This document shows positions 7,644-15,539 of a stretch of DNA of 36,622 nt, piece after piece. Source of the stretch: JAKAXG01 sp035702985. GTDB lineage: Bacteria; Actinomycetota; Acidimicrobiia; Acidimicrobiales; Palsa-688. The position numbers were made by a program, and so were the translations under genes. The stretch spans positions 1 through 36,622 of the forward strand of contig DASSZD010000190.1 in assembly GCA_035702985.1 (NCBI GenBank), in the 5' to 3' direction. The notes beneath the pieces were generated by a model that saw only the letters and a program-made list of their open reading frames with translations, had not been told where the DNA came from and searched no databases. Each line of letters begins with the position of its first letter. Within the stretch, counting starts at the first letter, position 1.

Positions 7644-8257
7644 GTGATGGTGCGGCTATGAGCAGGCGGGCCACCCGCAGCCGGGTCACCAGGGAGACCA
7701 CCATCGAGATCGCCGTCGATCTCGACGGCGGCGGGGAGGCCACGGTGGAGACCGGGATCCCGTTCTTCGACCACATGGTGGCCCAGCTCGGCAAGCACGG
7801 CGGTTTCGACCTGACCGTCACGGCCACCGGGGACCTGGCCGTCGACGCCCACCACACCGTCGAGGACGTGGGCATCGCACTGGGAGAGTGCGTCCGGGAG
7901 GCGCTGGGGGACAAGGCCGGGGTGCGGCGCTTCGCGTCCATCGACCTGCCGCTGGACGAGACGCTGGTGTCGGTGGCGCTGGACCTGTCGGGCCGGCCGT
8001 TCCTGGTGTACGCCGTGGACCCGGGCGGCGGGGGAGAGGCCTACCCGCTCGGATCCCCCCCGTTCGATCCGCAGCTGGCCGAGGAGTTCTGGCGGGCGTT
8101 CGTCACGGCCGCCGGGATCACCCTGCACCTGCGCATGCTCTCCGGCCGTAACACCCATCACATCCTCGAGGCGTCGTTCAAGGGGGTGGCCCGGGCCCTC
8201 CGGGACGCGGTGAGAGTGGACGGGTCGGGCGTGCCGTCCACCAAGGGAACCCTTTGA
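7640..8257 (+). CDS. hisB: Imidazoleglycerol-phosphate dehydratase HisB
   Basis: A monofunctional IGP dehydratase of 205 residues; the phosphatase half found in enterobacterial HisB is absent. The manganese-binding histidine/glutamate motifs are IPFFDHMVAQLGKHGGFDL, DAHHTVEDVGI and GRNTHHILEASFKG. The start is the GTG at 7640 overlapping the hisC stop; the ATG at 7658, six codons later, is a possible alternative. It is followed by hisH in a TTGA overlap. It catalyses the sixth step of histidine synthesis. Confidence 0.95.
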   Translation: MSDGAAMSRRATRSRVTRETTIEIAVDLDGGGEATVETGIPFFDHMVAQLGKHGGFDLTVTATGDLAVDAHHTVEDVGIALGECVREALGDKAGVRRFASIDLPLDETLVSVALDLSGRPFLVYAVDPGGGGEAYPLGSPPFDPQLAEEFWRAFVTAAGITLHLRMLSGRNTHHILEASFKGVARALRDAVRVDGSGVPSTKGTL

Positions 8258-8853
8258 TCGCAGTCCTGGACTACGGCATCGGCAACCTGCGCTCGGCCGA
8301 GAAGGCCCTGCAGCACGTGGGCGCCGACGCCAGGCTGGTCACCGACGCCGACGTGGCAGCGGCGGCCGACGCCGTGGTGCTCCCCGGGGTGGGCAGCTTC
8401 GGCCGCTGCATGGAGGCCCTCAGGGCCAGCGGCCTGGACCGGGTGGCCCTCGACGCGGTGGCGGTGGGCAAGCCGTTCCTCGGCATCTGCGTCGGCATGC
8501 AGATGCTCTACGACGGCTCCGACGAGTCCCCCGGCGTGCCCGGCCTGGGCGTGGTGCCCGGCACGGTGAGGCTGCTGGCCGGCGACGTCAAACGGCCGCA
8601 GATGCAGTGGAACGTGCTGTCCGTCCGCCGGCCGGCCTGCCCGGTCCTGGCCGGGCTGGGATCCGAGCCGTGGGTGTACTTCGTCCACTCCTACGCCGCT
8701 CCCGACGGGGACGACGTGGCGGCCACCTGCGACTACGGCGGGCAGGTCACCGCCGTCATCGGCCGGGACCGGCTGTGGGCCACCCAGTTCCACCCCGAGA
8801 AGTCGGGCGAGACCGGCCTGCAGCTGCTGGCCAACTTCGCCCGGGTCCGCTGA
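8254..8853 (+). CDS. hisH: Imidazole glycerol phosphate synthase, glutaminase subunit HisH
   Basis: A 199-residue class I glutamine amidotransferase. The nucleophile Cys is in FLGICVGMQML and the His-Glu pair in TQFHPEKSGETG. The oxyanion region VVLPGVGSFG is present. It would supply ammonia to HisF within the HisF-HisH complex. The TTG start overlaps the hisB stop (TTGA), and it shares one base with hisA (TGATG), so coupled translation is likely. A rare start codon inside an overlap fits coupling rather than independent initiation. Confidence 0.95.
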   Translation: MIAVLDYGIGNLRSAEKALQHVGADARLVTDADVAAAADAVVLPGVGSFGRCMEALRASGLDRVALDAVAVGKPFLGICVGMQMLYDGSDESPGVPGLGVVPGTVRLLAGDVKRPQMQWNVLSVRRPACPVLAGLGSEPWVYFVHSYAAPDGDDVAATCDYGGQVTAVIGRDRLWATQFHPEKSGETGLQLLANFARVR

Positions 8854-9584
8854 TGGACCTCTACCCGGCCATAGACCTGCGGGGAGGCCGCTGCGTGCGG
8901 CTGGTGGAGGGTGACTTCGGGCGCGAGACCGTCTATGGCGACGACCCGGTGGCGGTGGCCGAGACCTTCGCCGCGGCCGGGGCCCGGTGGATCCACGTGG
9001 TGGACCTCGACGCCGCCCGCACCGGCGAGGCGGCCAACCGGCCGGCGGTGGCCCGCATCGCCGCCGCGGTGGCTGCCGCCGGCGTGCGGGTCCAGACCGG
9101 CGGCGGGGTGCGCAGCATCGACGACGCCGCCCAGCTGATCGACGCCGGGGTGGCCCGGGTGGTGATCGGCACCGCCGCGGTGGAGAACCCGGACCTGGTG
9201 GCCGAGGCGGCTGCCCGCTGGCCCGGGCGGGTCGCCGTCGGGCTGGACCACCGGGGCGGAGAGGTGCGCCTGCGGGGCTGGACGGAAGGGGCCGGGGTGC
9301 AGGTGGCCGAGCTGGTCCCCCGGGCCGTGGCGGCCGGCGCCAGCGCCGTCATCGTCACTGACATCTCACGTGACGGCCGGCTGGCCGGCCCTGACGTGGA
9401 GGGCCTGGTGGCCCTGGTCGGGGTCACCGCGGCGCCGGTAATCGCCTCGGGCGGGGTCGGGTCCCTCGACGACGTCGTGGCCCTGGCGGCGGTGCCGGGC
9501 CTGGTCGGCATCATCGCCGGCAGGGCCATCTACGAGGGCCGCCTGGACGTGGGCCGGGCCCTGCAGGCTCTGGACGGGCCATGA
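8853..9584 (+). CDS. hisA: ProFAR isomerase HisA
   Basis: A 243-residue TIM barrel that would isomerise ProFAR to PRFAR. Catalytic Asp8 is in LYPAIDLRGG, and the second Asp is in the VTDISRDG or AVGLDHRGG regions. The phosphate loops are TGGGVRSI and ASGGVGS. Many actinobacteria use a bifunctional HisA/TrpF enzyme (PriA), but here the internal sequence reads VRLRGWTEG without the PriA RGRGW arrangement, and a separate trpF lies 6 kb away. A dedicated HisA is therefore the better call. It overlaps hisF by four bases (ATGA). Confidence 0.94.
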   Translation: MDLYPAIDLRGGRCVRLVEGDFGRETVYGDDPVAVAETFAAAGARWIHVVDLDAARTGEAANRPAVARIAAAVAAAGVRVQTGGGVRSIDDAAQLIDAGVARVVIGTAAVENPDLVAEAAARWPGRVAVGLDHRGGEVRLRGWTEGAGVQVAELVPRAVAAGASAVIVTDISRDGRLAGPDVEGLVALVGVTAAPVIASGGVGSLDDVVALAAVPGLVGIIAGRAIYEGRLDVGRALQALDGP

Positions 9585-10348
9585 GGTCGGTGCGGGTGAT
9601 CCCCTGCCTGGACGTGGACGGCGGGCGGGTGGTGAAGGGGGTCAACTTCCAGAACCTGCGCGACGCCGGCGACCCGGTGGAGCTGGCCGCCCGCTACGAC
9701 CGGGAGGGAGCCGACGAGCTGGTCTTCTACGACATCACCGCCTCGTCCGACCGGCGGCGGACCATGGTGGACGTGGTGGCCCGCACCGCCGAGCAGGTGT
9801 TCATCCCCCTGACCGTGGGCGGCGGGGTGCGGACCCTCAGCGACGCCCGGGAGCTCCTGCGGGTCGGGGCGGACAAGGTCAGCGTCAACAGCGCAGCCGT
9901 GGGCCGGCCGGCCCTGATCGACGAGATCGCCGACGTGTTCGGGGCCCAGTGCGTGGTGCTGGGCATGGACGTGCGCCGGGCGGGCGGGCGCTTCGAGGTG
10001 TTCACCCACGGCGGGCGGACGGCGACCGGCGTCGACGCCCTGGAGTGGGCCGCGGAAGCGGAGCGGCGGGGGGCCGGCGAGATCGTGCTCAACTCCATGG
10101 ACCGGGACGGCACCCGGGAAGGCTTCGACCTGGAGTTGACCCGGGCCGTGGTGGACACGGTCGGGATCCCGGTGGTGGCCAGCGGCGGCGTCGGCTGCCT
10201 GGCCGACCTGGTCGACGGGGCGGTCGAGGGCGGGGCGGACGCCGTGCTGGCGGCGTCCATCTTCCACTACGGGGAGGCGACGGTGGCCCAGGCCAAGGCG
10301 GCCATGGCCGCCGCCGGGGTGCCGGTCCGGCCGCCCGCCGCGGCCTGA
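9581..10348 (+). CDS. hisF: Imidazole glycerol phosphate synthase, cyclase subunit HisF
   Basis: A 255-residue TIM barrel that would form imidazole glycerol phosphate and AICAR from PRFAR and ammonia delivered by HisH. The catalytic Asp residues are in IPCLDVDGGRVVKGVNF and in VVLGMDVRR. LNSMDRDGT and VVASGGVG are the phosphate-binding motifs. It is the last gene in the gapless hisD-C-B-H-A-F chain. About 48 bases follow before the GroES-like gene. Confidence 0.96.
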   Translation: MRSVRVIPCLDVDGGRVVKGVNFQNLRDAGDPVELAARYDREGADELVFYDITASSDRRRTMVDVVARTAEQVFIPLTVGGGVRTLSDARELLRVGADKVSVNSAAVGRPALIDEIADVFGAQCVVLGMDVRRAGGRFEVFTHGGRTATGVDALEWAAEAERRGAGEIVLNSMDRDGTREGFDLELTRAVVDTVGIPVVASGGVGCLADLVDGAVEGGADAVLAASIFHYGEATVAQAKAAMAAAGVPVRPPAAA

Positions 10349-10384
10349 TCGCCGGCGTATGGGGTGCGGCGGTCCCGCGCTGGG

Positions 10385-10390
10385 TACCGT
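10385..10390 (+). promoter_or_regulatory. -10 hexamer TACCGT of the GroES-like gene
   Basis: TACCGT ends six bases before the ATG at 10397, predicting a leaderless transcript separate from the his operon upstream. Confidence 0.45.
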
Positions 10391-10396
10391 GGGGCG

Positions 10397-10720
10397 ATGG
10401 ACGGATCGCCGAAGCAGGGCATCGAGATGCTCACCGACCGGGTTCTGGTGCAGATCCCGCACGGCGAGGGGGAGCGCAAGTCGCGGGCGGGGATCCTGAT
10501 ACCGGCCACCGCCCAGATGGCCCGGCGGCTGGCCTGGGCCGAGGTGGTGGCCACCGGGCCGCACGTGCGCACCATCAAGCCCGGTGACCAGGTGCTGTTC
10601 AATCCCGAGGACCGCTACGAGGTGGAGGTCCAGGGCGAGGACTACCTCATCCTGCGCGAGCGGGACATCCACGCCGTGGCGTCGGAGCGGGTCGACAGCG
10701 GCACCGGTCTGTACCTGTAG
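10397..10720 (+). CDS. GroES-like co-chaperonin paralogue
   Basis: A 107-residue Cpn10-fold protein. MLTDRVLVQIP matches the first strand of GroES, KSRAGILIPATAQ corresponds to the mobile loop with an ILI hydrophobic tripeptide, and AEVVATGP..IKPGDQVLFNP..EVEVQGEDYLILRERDIHAV covers the roof and final strands. It is slightly longer than typical GroES, with an N-terminal MDGSPKQGIE and a tail after DIHAV. No groEL is nearby; instead it lies between hisF and hisI. It may be a divergent paralogue with a specialised client or a stand-alone Cpn10-fold protein. The ATG at 10397 is chosen over the upstream in-frame ATG at 10364 because of the TACCGT hexamer. Confidence 0.88.
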   Translation: MDGSPKQGIEMLTDRVLVQIPHGEGERKSRAGILIPATAQMARRLAWAEVVATGPHVRTIKPGDQVLFNPEDRYEVEVQGEDYLILRERDIHAVASERVDSGTGLYL

Positions 10721-10757
10721 CAGCCCCGAGCGTTCACCCGATCGCCCGGCCGGCGCT

Positions 10758-10763
10758 TAGCAT
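10758..10763 (+). promoter_or_regulatory. -10 hexamer TAGCAT of hisI-trpE-ygfZ
   Basis: TAGCAT ends eight bases before the ATG at 10772. It marks hisI as the start of a new unit even though it lies downstream of the his operon. Confidence 0.5.
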
Positions 10764-10771
10764 TGGCAGCC

Positions 10772-11188
10772 ATGCCGGCTGCCGTGCCCATCCAAGCCAC
10801 GCCCGCCCAGCTCGACGCGGTCAGGTTCAACGCCGACGGTCTGGTCCCCGCCATCGTCCAGGACCACCGGGACGGCCAGGTGCTGATGATGGCGTGGATG
10901 AACGCCGAGGCCCTGGCCGAGACCCTGGAGTCCGGCCGGACCGTCTTCTGGTCCCGCAGCCGCCAGGAGAGGTGGCGCAAGGGTGACACCTCCGGGGACC
11001 GGCAGTGGGTCAGGGCGGCCTACTACGACTGCGACGGTGACACGCTGCTGTTCCTGGCCGACCAGGAGGGGGCGGGGGCCTGCCACACCGGGGCCCGCAC
11101 GTGCTTCTACCGGGCCTTCGGCGCTGAAGACGGGGCATCGGGGGCCCCGTCGTTCGGCCCGCCGGCGCCGCCGACCCACGGACGGTGA
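10772..11188 (+). CDS. hisI: Phosphoribosyl-AMP cyclohydrolase HisI
   Basis: A 138-residue monofunctional PRA-CH domain that would open the purine ring of phosphoribosyl-AMP, the third step of histidine synthesis. The core reads QVLMMAWMNAEAL, TVFWSRSRQERWRKGDTSG and the metal-binding DCDGDTLLFLADQEGAGACHTGARTCFYR, with the two conserved Cys of the zinc site. The HisE pyrophosphohydrolase domain is not fused, and the C-terminus is a Pro/Gly-rich tail. The ATG at 10772 is supported by the TAGCAT hexamer; a TTG three codons upstream is less likely. It overlaps trpE by four bases (GTGA), matching the hisI-trpE proximity known in actinobacteria. Confidence 0.95.
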   Translation: MPAAVPIQATPAQLDAVRFNADGLVPAIVQDHRDGQVLMMAWMNAEALAETLESGRTVFWSRSRQERWRKGDTSGDRQWVRAAYYDCDGDTLLFLADQEGAGACHTGARTCFYRAFGAEDGASGAPSFGPPAPPTHGR

Positions 11189-12723
11189 CCCGCCCGTCGC
11201 GTGACGAGTTCGCGTCGCTGGCCGCCGACTACACGGTGGTGCCGGTGTGGCGGGAGCTGCTGGCCGACCTGACCACCCCGGTGGCCGCCTTCGCCCGGTT
11301 GGCCGGATCCGATCCCGCCGACCGGGCGTTCCTGCTCGAGTCGGTGGAGCACGCCGAGCGGTGGGGGCGCTGGTCGTTCATCGGGCGGCGCCCGTCGGCG
11401 ACCATCGTGGCCCGGGGATCGTCGCTGACCGTGGAGGGGACCCTGCCCGACGGGGTGCCCCGGGACCGGGGGGTCCTGGCCGCGGTGGAGGGGATCCTCC
11501 ACGCCTACCGGTCACCGGCCCTGGCCGATCTGCCGCCTCTGCACGGCGGCGTGGTGGGCTACCTGGGCTACGACGTGGTGCGGGAGGTGGAGCGCCTGCC
11601 CGGCGGGCCGCCGGACGAGACCGGCTATCCCGACGCCATCCTGTCGGTAGTCGGTCAGGTGGCCGCCTACGACTACTGGCGCCAGCGGGTGACGATCATC
11701 GAGGCCGTCCCCATCCCGCCCGGGGCGGCCGGGAACCGGGCCGCGTGCGACGCCCTCTACGACGACGCCGTCGCCCGCCTGGACCGGCTGGCCGAGGAAG
11801 GCGCCGTCCCCATCGACGAGCCGCTGGTCGTCCCGCCCGAGCGGGAGGACGAGCCGCCGGTGGTGCGCCGCCGGACCTCGCCCGATACGTACCGGGGGGC
11901 GGTGGAGGCGGCCCGGGAGCACATCCTGGCCGGGGACATCTTCCAGGTGGTCCTGTCCCAGCGGTTCGACTTCGACCTGGGCGCCGACCCGTTCGACTTC
12001 TACCGGTCGCTGCGCCAGGTGAACCCCAGCCCCTACATGTACTTCCTGCGCCACCCGGAGCTGTGCGTGGTGGGCTCGTCGCCCGAGCCCATGGTGCAGC
12101 TCCTCGACGGCCGGGTGGTGTCCCGGCCCATCGCCGGCACCCGGCGCCGGGGCCGCACCGACGAGCACGACCGGCGGCTGGCCGCCGAGCTGGCCGAGCA
12201 CCCCAAGGAGCGGGCCGAGCACGTGATGCTGGTCGACCTGGCCCGCAATGACGTGGGGCGGGTGGTGGAATACGGTTCGGAGAAGGTGGACGAGTTCATG
12301 ACCCTGGAGCGGTACAGCCACGTGATGCATCTGACCTCCCAGGTCTCGGGCCGGTTGCGGCCCGGGCTGGGCCCGATCGACGTGCTGAAGGCCACGCTGC
12401 CGGCCGGCACCGTGTCGGGGGCGCCGAAGGTGCGGGCCATGGAGATCATCGACGGGCTCGAGCCGGTCAAGCGCGGCCCCTACGCCGGGGTCATCGGCTA
12501 CTTCGACTTCTCCGGCAACCTGGACACCGCCATCACCATCCGGACCCTGGTGGTGGGTCCCGACGGCCGGGCCAGCGTCCAGGCCGGGGCCGGGATCGTG
12601 GCCGACAGCGACGCCGCCGACGAGGACCTGGAGTGCCGGAACAAGGCGGCCGCCCTGCTGGCCGCCGTACCGGGCGCCCGCCGCATGACCGCCGCCCGGC
12701 GCCGGGGGGCCCACCGTGGCTGA
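11185..12723 (+). CDS. trpE: Anthranilate synthase component I TrpE
   Basis: A 512-residue chorismate-utilising enzyme that would make anthranilate with the glutaminase TrpG, which is not in this window. The N-terminal LLES motif (AFLLESVEHAERWGRWSFIG) and the NPSPYMYFL segment form the tryptophan feedback site and are intact, so product inhibition is expected. The catalytic core has RPIAGTRRRG, HVMLVDLARND, GTVSGAPKVRAMEIID, GPYAGVIGYF and the terminal ECRNKAAAL. The GTG start overlaps the hisI stop, and the 3' end overlaps ygfZ by eight bases. The distance from trpCFBA is about 2 kb. Confidence 0.96.
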   Translation: MTRPSRDEFASLAADYTVVPVWRELLADLTTPVAAFARLAGSDPADRAFLLESVEHAERWGRWSFIGRRPSATIVARGSSLTVEGTLPDGVPRDRGVLAAVEGILHAYRSPALADLPPLHGGVVGYLGYDVVREVERLPGGPPDETGYPDAILSVVGQVAAYDYWRQRVTIIEAVPIPPGAAGNRAACDALYDDAVARLDRLAEEGAVPIDEPLVVPPEREDEPPVVRRRTSPDTYRGAVEAAREHILAGDIFQVVLSQRFDFDLGADPFDFYRSLRQVNPSPYMYFLRHPELCVVGSSPEPMVQLLDGRVVSRPIAGTRRRGRTDEHDRRLAAELAEHPKERAEHVMLVDLARNDVGRVVEYGSEKVDEFMTLERYSHVMHLTSQVSGRLRPGLGPIDVLKATLPAGTVSGAPKVRAMEIIDGLEPVKRGPYAGVIGYFDFSGNLDTAITIRTLVVGPDGRASVQAGAGIVADSDAADEDLECRNKAAALLAAVPGARRMTAARRRGAHRG

Positions 12724-13579
12724 GAACCCCTACTGGGTCCGGCTGGACCGGGAGGTGGTCAGCGTGACCGGCCCGGAGGCCGGACCCTACCTTCAGGGTC
12801 AGCTGAGCCAGGACGTGGCCGGCCTGGCCGCCGGCTCGTCGGCGTGGTCATGGCTGCTGGCCCCCAACGGCAAGGTGGACGCCCTGCTTCGGGTCAGCGC
12901 GCTGTCGGGCGGTGACTGGCTGCTCGACACCGACGCCGGCTGGGGTGAAGCGGTGCTGGCCCGGCTGCAGCGGTTCAAGCTGCGCACCAGGGCCGACCTC
13001 GATCTGGTCGCGGCCACCGTGGTGGGCCTGCGGGGCGCCGGCTGGGAGGCGCTGGCCGCCGGTTGCGCCCCCCGGGCGACGGCCGTCCCCCCCTGGCCCG
13101 GCCTGGAGGGCGCCGACCTGTTGTTCGTTGACGGCGGCCCCCCGCCGCTCCCGGCCGGGTCGGAGATGCCGGCGGCCGACTACGAGGCGGTGCGCATACG
13201 GGCCGGTCAGCCCCGGATGGGACCGGAACTGGGGGAGAGGACCATCCCGGGCGAGACCGGGCTGGTGCCGTTCACGGTCAGCTTCACCAAGGGCTGCTAC
13301 ACCGGACAGGAGCTGGTGGCCCGGATCGACTCCCGGGGCGGCAACGTGCCCCGCCACCTGTGCCGGCTGCGCCTGGACGGCGAGGTGCCCCCCGGCACCG
13401 ATCTCCTCGACGGCGAGACCGTGGTCGGCACGGTCACCAGCGCCGCCGACCTGGCCCCGAGCGGGACCGGGGCCGGCTGGGTGGGGCTCGGGTACGTGAA
13501 GCGGGGGTTCGAGGGGCCCCGGACGTTGTCGGCCGGCCGCCCCGGGCGGGCGGCCCAGGTGGAGGCCCTTCCCTGGTGA
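12716..13579 (+). CDS. ygfZ: Folate-binding YgfZ-family protein
   Basis: A 287-residue member of the YgfZ/GcvT-like family, which helps iron-sulfur cluster assembly in a folate-dependent way. The signature KGCYTGQELVARIDSRG is present with its conserved Cys, preceded by IPGETGLVPFTVSFT. The N-terminal part (VSVTGPEAGPYLQGQLSQDV and LLAPNGKVDALLRV) is the usual folate-binding domain. It begins at a GTG inside the end of trpE, so it is probably co-expressed with it. There is no evidence that it acts in tryptophan synthesis; the linkage is likely just operon membership. Confidence 0.92.
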   Translation: MAENPYWVRLDREVVSVTGPEAGPYLQGQLSQDVAGLAAGSSAWSWLLAPNGKVDALLRVSALSGGDWLLDTDAGWGEAVLARLQRFKLRTRADLDLVAATVVGLRGAGWEALAAGCAPRATAVPPWPGLEGADLLFVDGGPPPLPAGSEMPAADYEAVRIRAGQPRMGPELGERTIPGETGLVPFTVSFTKGCYTGQELVARIDSRGGNVPRHLCRLRLDGEVPPGTDLLDGETVVGTVTSAADLAPSGTGAGWVGLGYVKRGFEGPRTLSAGRPGRAAQVEALPW

Positions 13580-13595
13580 TCGGGCCGGCCGCCTG

Positions 13596-14585
13596 GTGAA
13601 GGGGCCAGCCCCGGTGGGGGGACGGCCCGGTCAGGCCGTGCCGCGGTGGGCCGGGGCCGGCCGCGGCAGGTGGCTGGCCGGTGTGGCCCTGGCCGGGGCC
13701 GGGGCCCTGCTGGCCGGCTGCTCGGCGGGGGTGCAGAGCCTGACCTTCCCGGCCCCACCGGTGACCGGAACCGGAGGGGAGGCCCCGGCTGTCACGCTGC
13801 CCCCGGGCCTGGCCGCCACCGCCGAGAGCCCGGTCGGCGGGGTCACGACCACCACCGCCCCGGCCGTCGGGCCCGGGCCGGCCACCCTCAACGGCACGGT
13901 GCTCGGACCGGCCGGCCCGGTCGGGGGGGCCACCGTGCAGGCCGACCGCCTGGTCGGCGACGCCGTGGCTTCGGCCCGTACCACCACCGCCACCGACGGC
14001 AGCTGGACGTTGCCCGACGTGCTCGGAGGCCGGTACCGGGTGCGGGCCTGGAAGGGCCCCGACCTGGATCTCACCACCCCGCAGATCGTCTTCGTCGACG
14101 CCGCCCAGCCGCTGCCGCTCAACCTGCAGCTCACCGCCTACACCACCCGGGTGAGCGCCGCCGTCAACCCCCCCGACCCGCTCCAGGGCCAGCCCGTCAG
14201 CCTGGTGGTCCAGGTCGTGGACCCGGCGGTCAACCCGGACGGGATCCTGGCCTACAAGCCGGTACCCGGCAAGCCGGTCAGCCTGGTCAACGGTTTCGGC
14301 TGGCAGGTGTCGGGGGCCAACCCGGCGGTCACCGACGGCCGGGGCCAGGCCCTGTTCACCGTCAGTTGCACCGCGGCCGGGCCCGACCCGTTGAGCGCCC
14401 AGGTGGTCGGCTCCGCCCCGGTACCTCTGCAGATGCCGGCCTGCACCGCCCCCACCCCGCCCACCACCACCCCCGCTCCGGGGGGTGGTGGGGGTGGGTC
14501 CATCCCCACCACCACCTGCCCGGGCGGCTCCACCACCGGCGATCCCAACTCGACCACCACCTCGCTGGCGTTCGGGAACTGCTGA
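13596..14585 (+). CDS. Secreted lipoprotein with carboxypeptidase-regulatory-like domain
   Basis: A 329-residue predicted lipoprotein. The basic N-region (with Arg at 17, 23 and 25) and hydrophobic stretch LAGVALAGAGALLAGC end in a lipobox with Cys42, so the mature protein should be lipid-anchored. GTG codon 15 (Val15) is an alternative, shorter start. A Thr/Pro-rich linker follows, then at about residues 95-150 a domain reading NGTVLGPAGPVGGATVQADR..DGSWTLPDVLGGRYRVRAW, which resembles the carboxypeptidase regulatory-like beta-sandwich. A second beta-rich part (residues about 165-280) includes an Ig-like stretch. The C-terminus is Thr/Gly/Pro-rich and ends in Cys. It sits between ygfZ and trpC with no metabolic link evident. 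Confidence 0.8.
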   Translation: MKGPAPVGGRPGQAVPRWAGAGRGRWLAGVALAGAGALLAGCSAGVQSLTFPAPPVTGTGGEAPAVTLPPGLAATAESPVGGVTTTTAPAVGPGPATLNGTVLGPAGPVGGATVQADRLVGDAVASARTTTATDGSWTLPDVLGGRYRVRAWKGPDLDLTTPQIVFVDAAQPLPLNLQLTAYTTRVSAAVNPPDPLQGQPVSLVVQVVDPAVNPDGILAYKPVPGKPVSLVNGFGWQVSGANPAVTDGRGQALFTVSCTAAGPDPLSAQVVGSAPVPLQMPACTAPTPPTTTPAPGGGGGGSIPTTTCPGGSTTGDPNSTTTSLAFGNC

Positions 14586-14586
14586 C

Positions 14587-14672
14587 CGCCTGCCGCCCGC
14601 CGCCCGCCGCCCGCCGCTCGCCGCCTGACCGCCCGCCGCTCGCCGCCCGACCGGCCACCCCCGCCGCCTGAC
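14587..14672 (+). repeat. GCCGCCC/GCCGCTC simple repeat in the gap before trpC
   Basis: The 156-base gap between the lipoprotein stop and trpC holds imperfect repeats of GCCGCCC, GCCGCTC and GCCTGACC. These are low-complexity CG-rich sequence with no coding signal. No T-rich terminator is seen. Confidence 0.65.
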
Positions 14673-14726
14673 CGCCGGCCCCCCCGAGCGGCCGAAACGG
14701 CGGTGCCCAACCGGGAGGGCCGGGGG

Positions 14727-14732
14727 TAGGCT
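14727..14732 (+). promoter_or_regulatory. -10 hexamer TAGGCT of trpCFBA
   Basis: TAGGCT ends nine bases before the ATG at 14742. It predicts a near-leaderless transcript, leaving no room for a trp leader-peptide attenuator in this unit. Confidence 0.48.
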
Positions 14733-14741
14733 CGCACCTTC

Positions 14742-15539
14742 ATGGCCACCTACCTCGACCGGATCCTCGCCGCCCACCGGGCGGCGGCCGCCACGGACCG
14801 GCGCGACCTGGATGACCTGGCCGCCGAGGCGGCCGCCCAGCCGCCGGCCCGGGGGTTCGAGGCCGCCCTGGGAGCGTCGGGGCACGTGGCGGTCATCGCC
14901 GAGGTGAAGCGCCGCAGCCCGAGCAAGGGAGACCTGGCCCCGGGGCTGGTCCCGGCCGACCTGGCCCGGGCCTACCAGGCCGGCGGGGCGGCGGCCGTGT
15001 CCGTGCTGACCGACCGGGAGTTCTTCGGCGGGTCGCCCGGCGACCTGCGCCAGGCCCGGGCGGCGGTGACCCTGCCGGTTCTGCGCAAGGACTTCACCGT
15101 CGGGCCGGCCGACGTCCTCGACGCCCGGATAATGGGCGCCGACGCCGTCCTGCTGATCGCCGCCGCCCTCAGCCCCGGGGAGCTGGCCGAGCTGGCCGGG
15201 CTGGCCCGCCAGGTGGGCGTCGACGCCCTGGTCGAGGTGCACGACGAGGCCGAGGCGGAGGTCGCCCTGGCCGCCGGGGCCACCCTCATCGGGGTCAATC
15301 AGCGGGACCTCTACACCTTCGAGGTGGACACCGACCGGGCCCGGCGGGTGTCGGCCGCCCTGCCGGGCCACGTCACCCGGGTGGCCGAGTCGGGTATCCG
15401 CCACGGCGACGACGTCCGTCGGCTGGCCGACGCCGGCTTCAGCGCGGTGCTGGTCGGTGAGACCCTGGTGCGGGCCGTCGACCCGGCGGCCGCCCTGGCC
15501 GGCCTGCGGGTGGACCGCGCCGCCCGGGCCCCGGGCTGA
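14742..15539 (+). CDS. trpC: Indole-3-glycerol phosphate synthase TrpC
   Basis: A 265-residue TIM-barrel enzyme that would close the indole ring from carboxyphenylaminodeoxyribulose phosphate. The family signature EVKRRSPSKGDL, the lysine in LPVLRKDFTV, and the phosphate-site motifs VGVDALVEVHDEAE, IGVNQRDL and AESGI are all present. Its end shares one base with the trpF start (TGATG). It leads the unit trpC-F-B-A. Confidence 0.96.
   Translation: MATYLDRILAAHRAAAATDRRDLDDLAAEAAAQPPARGFEAALGASGHVAVIAEVKRRSPSKGDLAPGLVPADLARAYQAGGAAAVSVLTDREFFGGSPGDLRQARAAVTLPVLRKDFTVGPADVLDARIMGADAVLLIAAALSPGELAELAGLARQVGVDALVEVHDEAEAEVALAAGATLIGVNQRDLYTFEVDTDRARRVSAALPGHVTRVAESGIRHGDDVRRLADAGFSAVLVGETLVRAVDPAAALAGLRVDRAARAPG

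Noticed and set aside
8853..9584. Annotating hisA as bifunctional PriA
   Set aside because: A complete trpF is present, and the sequence around the middle loop matches HisA rather than PriA.
14587..14672. Possible CRISPR-like or structured repeat
   Set aside because: The repeats are short, imperfect and without spacers of constant length; simple CG-rich low complexity explains them.
14586..14741. Trp attenuator or T-box before trpC
   Set aside because: No leader peptide with Trp codons, no T-box core motif, and the promoter hexamer sits nine bases before the start codon.
13434..15404. 656-residue minus-strand frame across lipoprotein and trpC
   Set aside because: It spans two plus-strand genes and an intergenic repeat, with low-complexity Gly/Arg composition and no domain.
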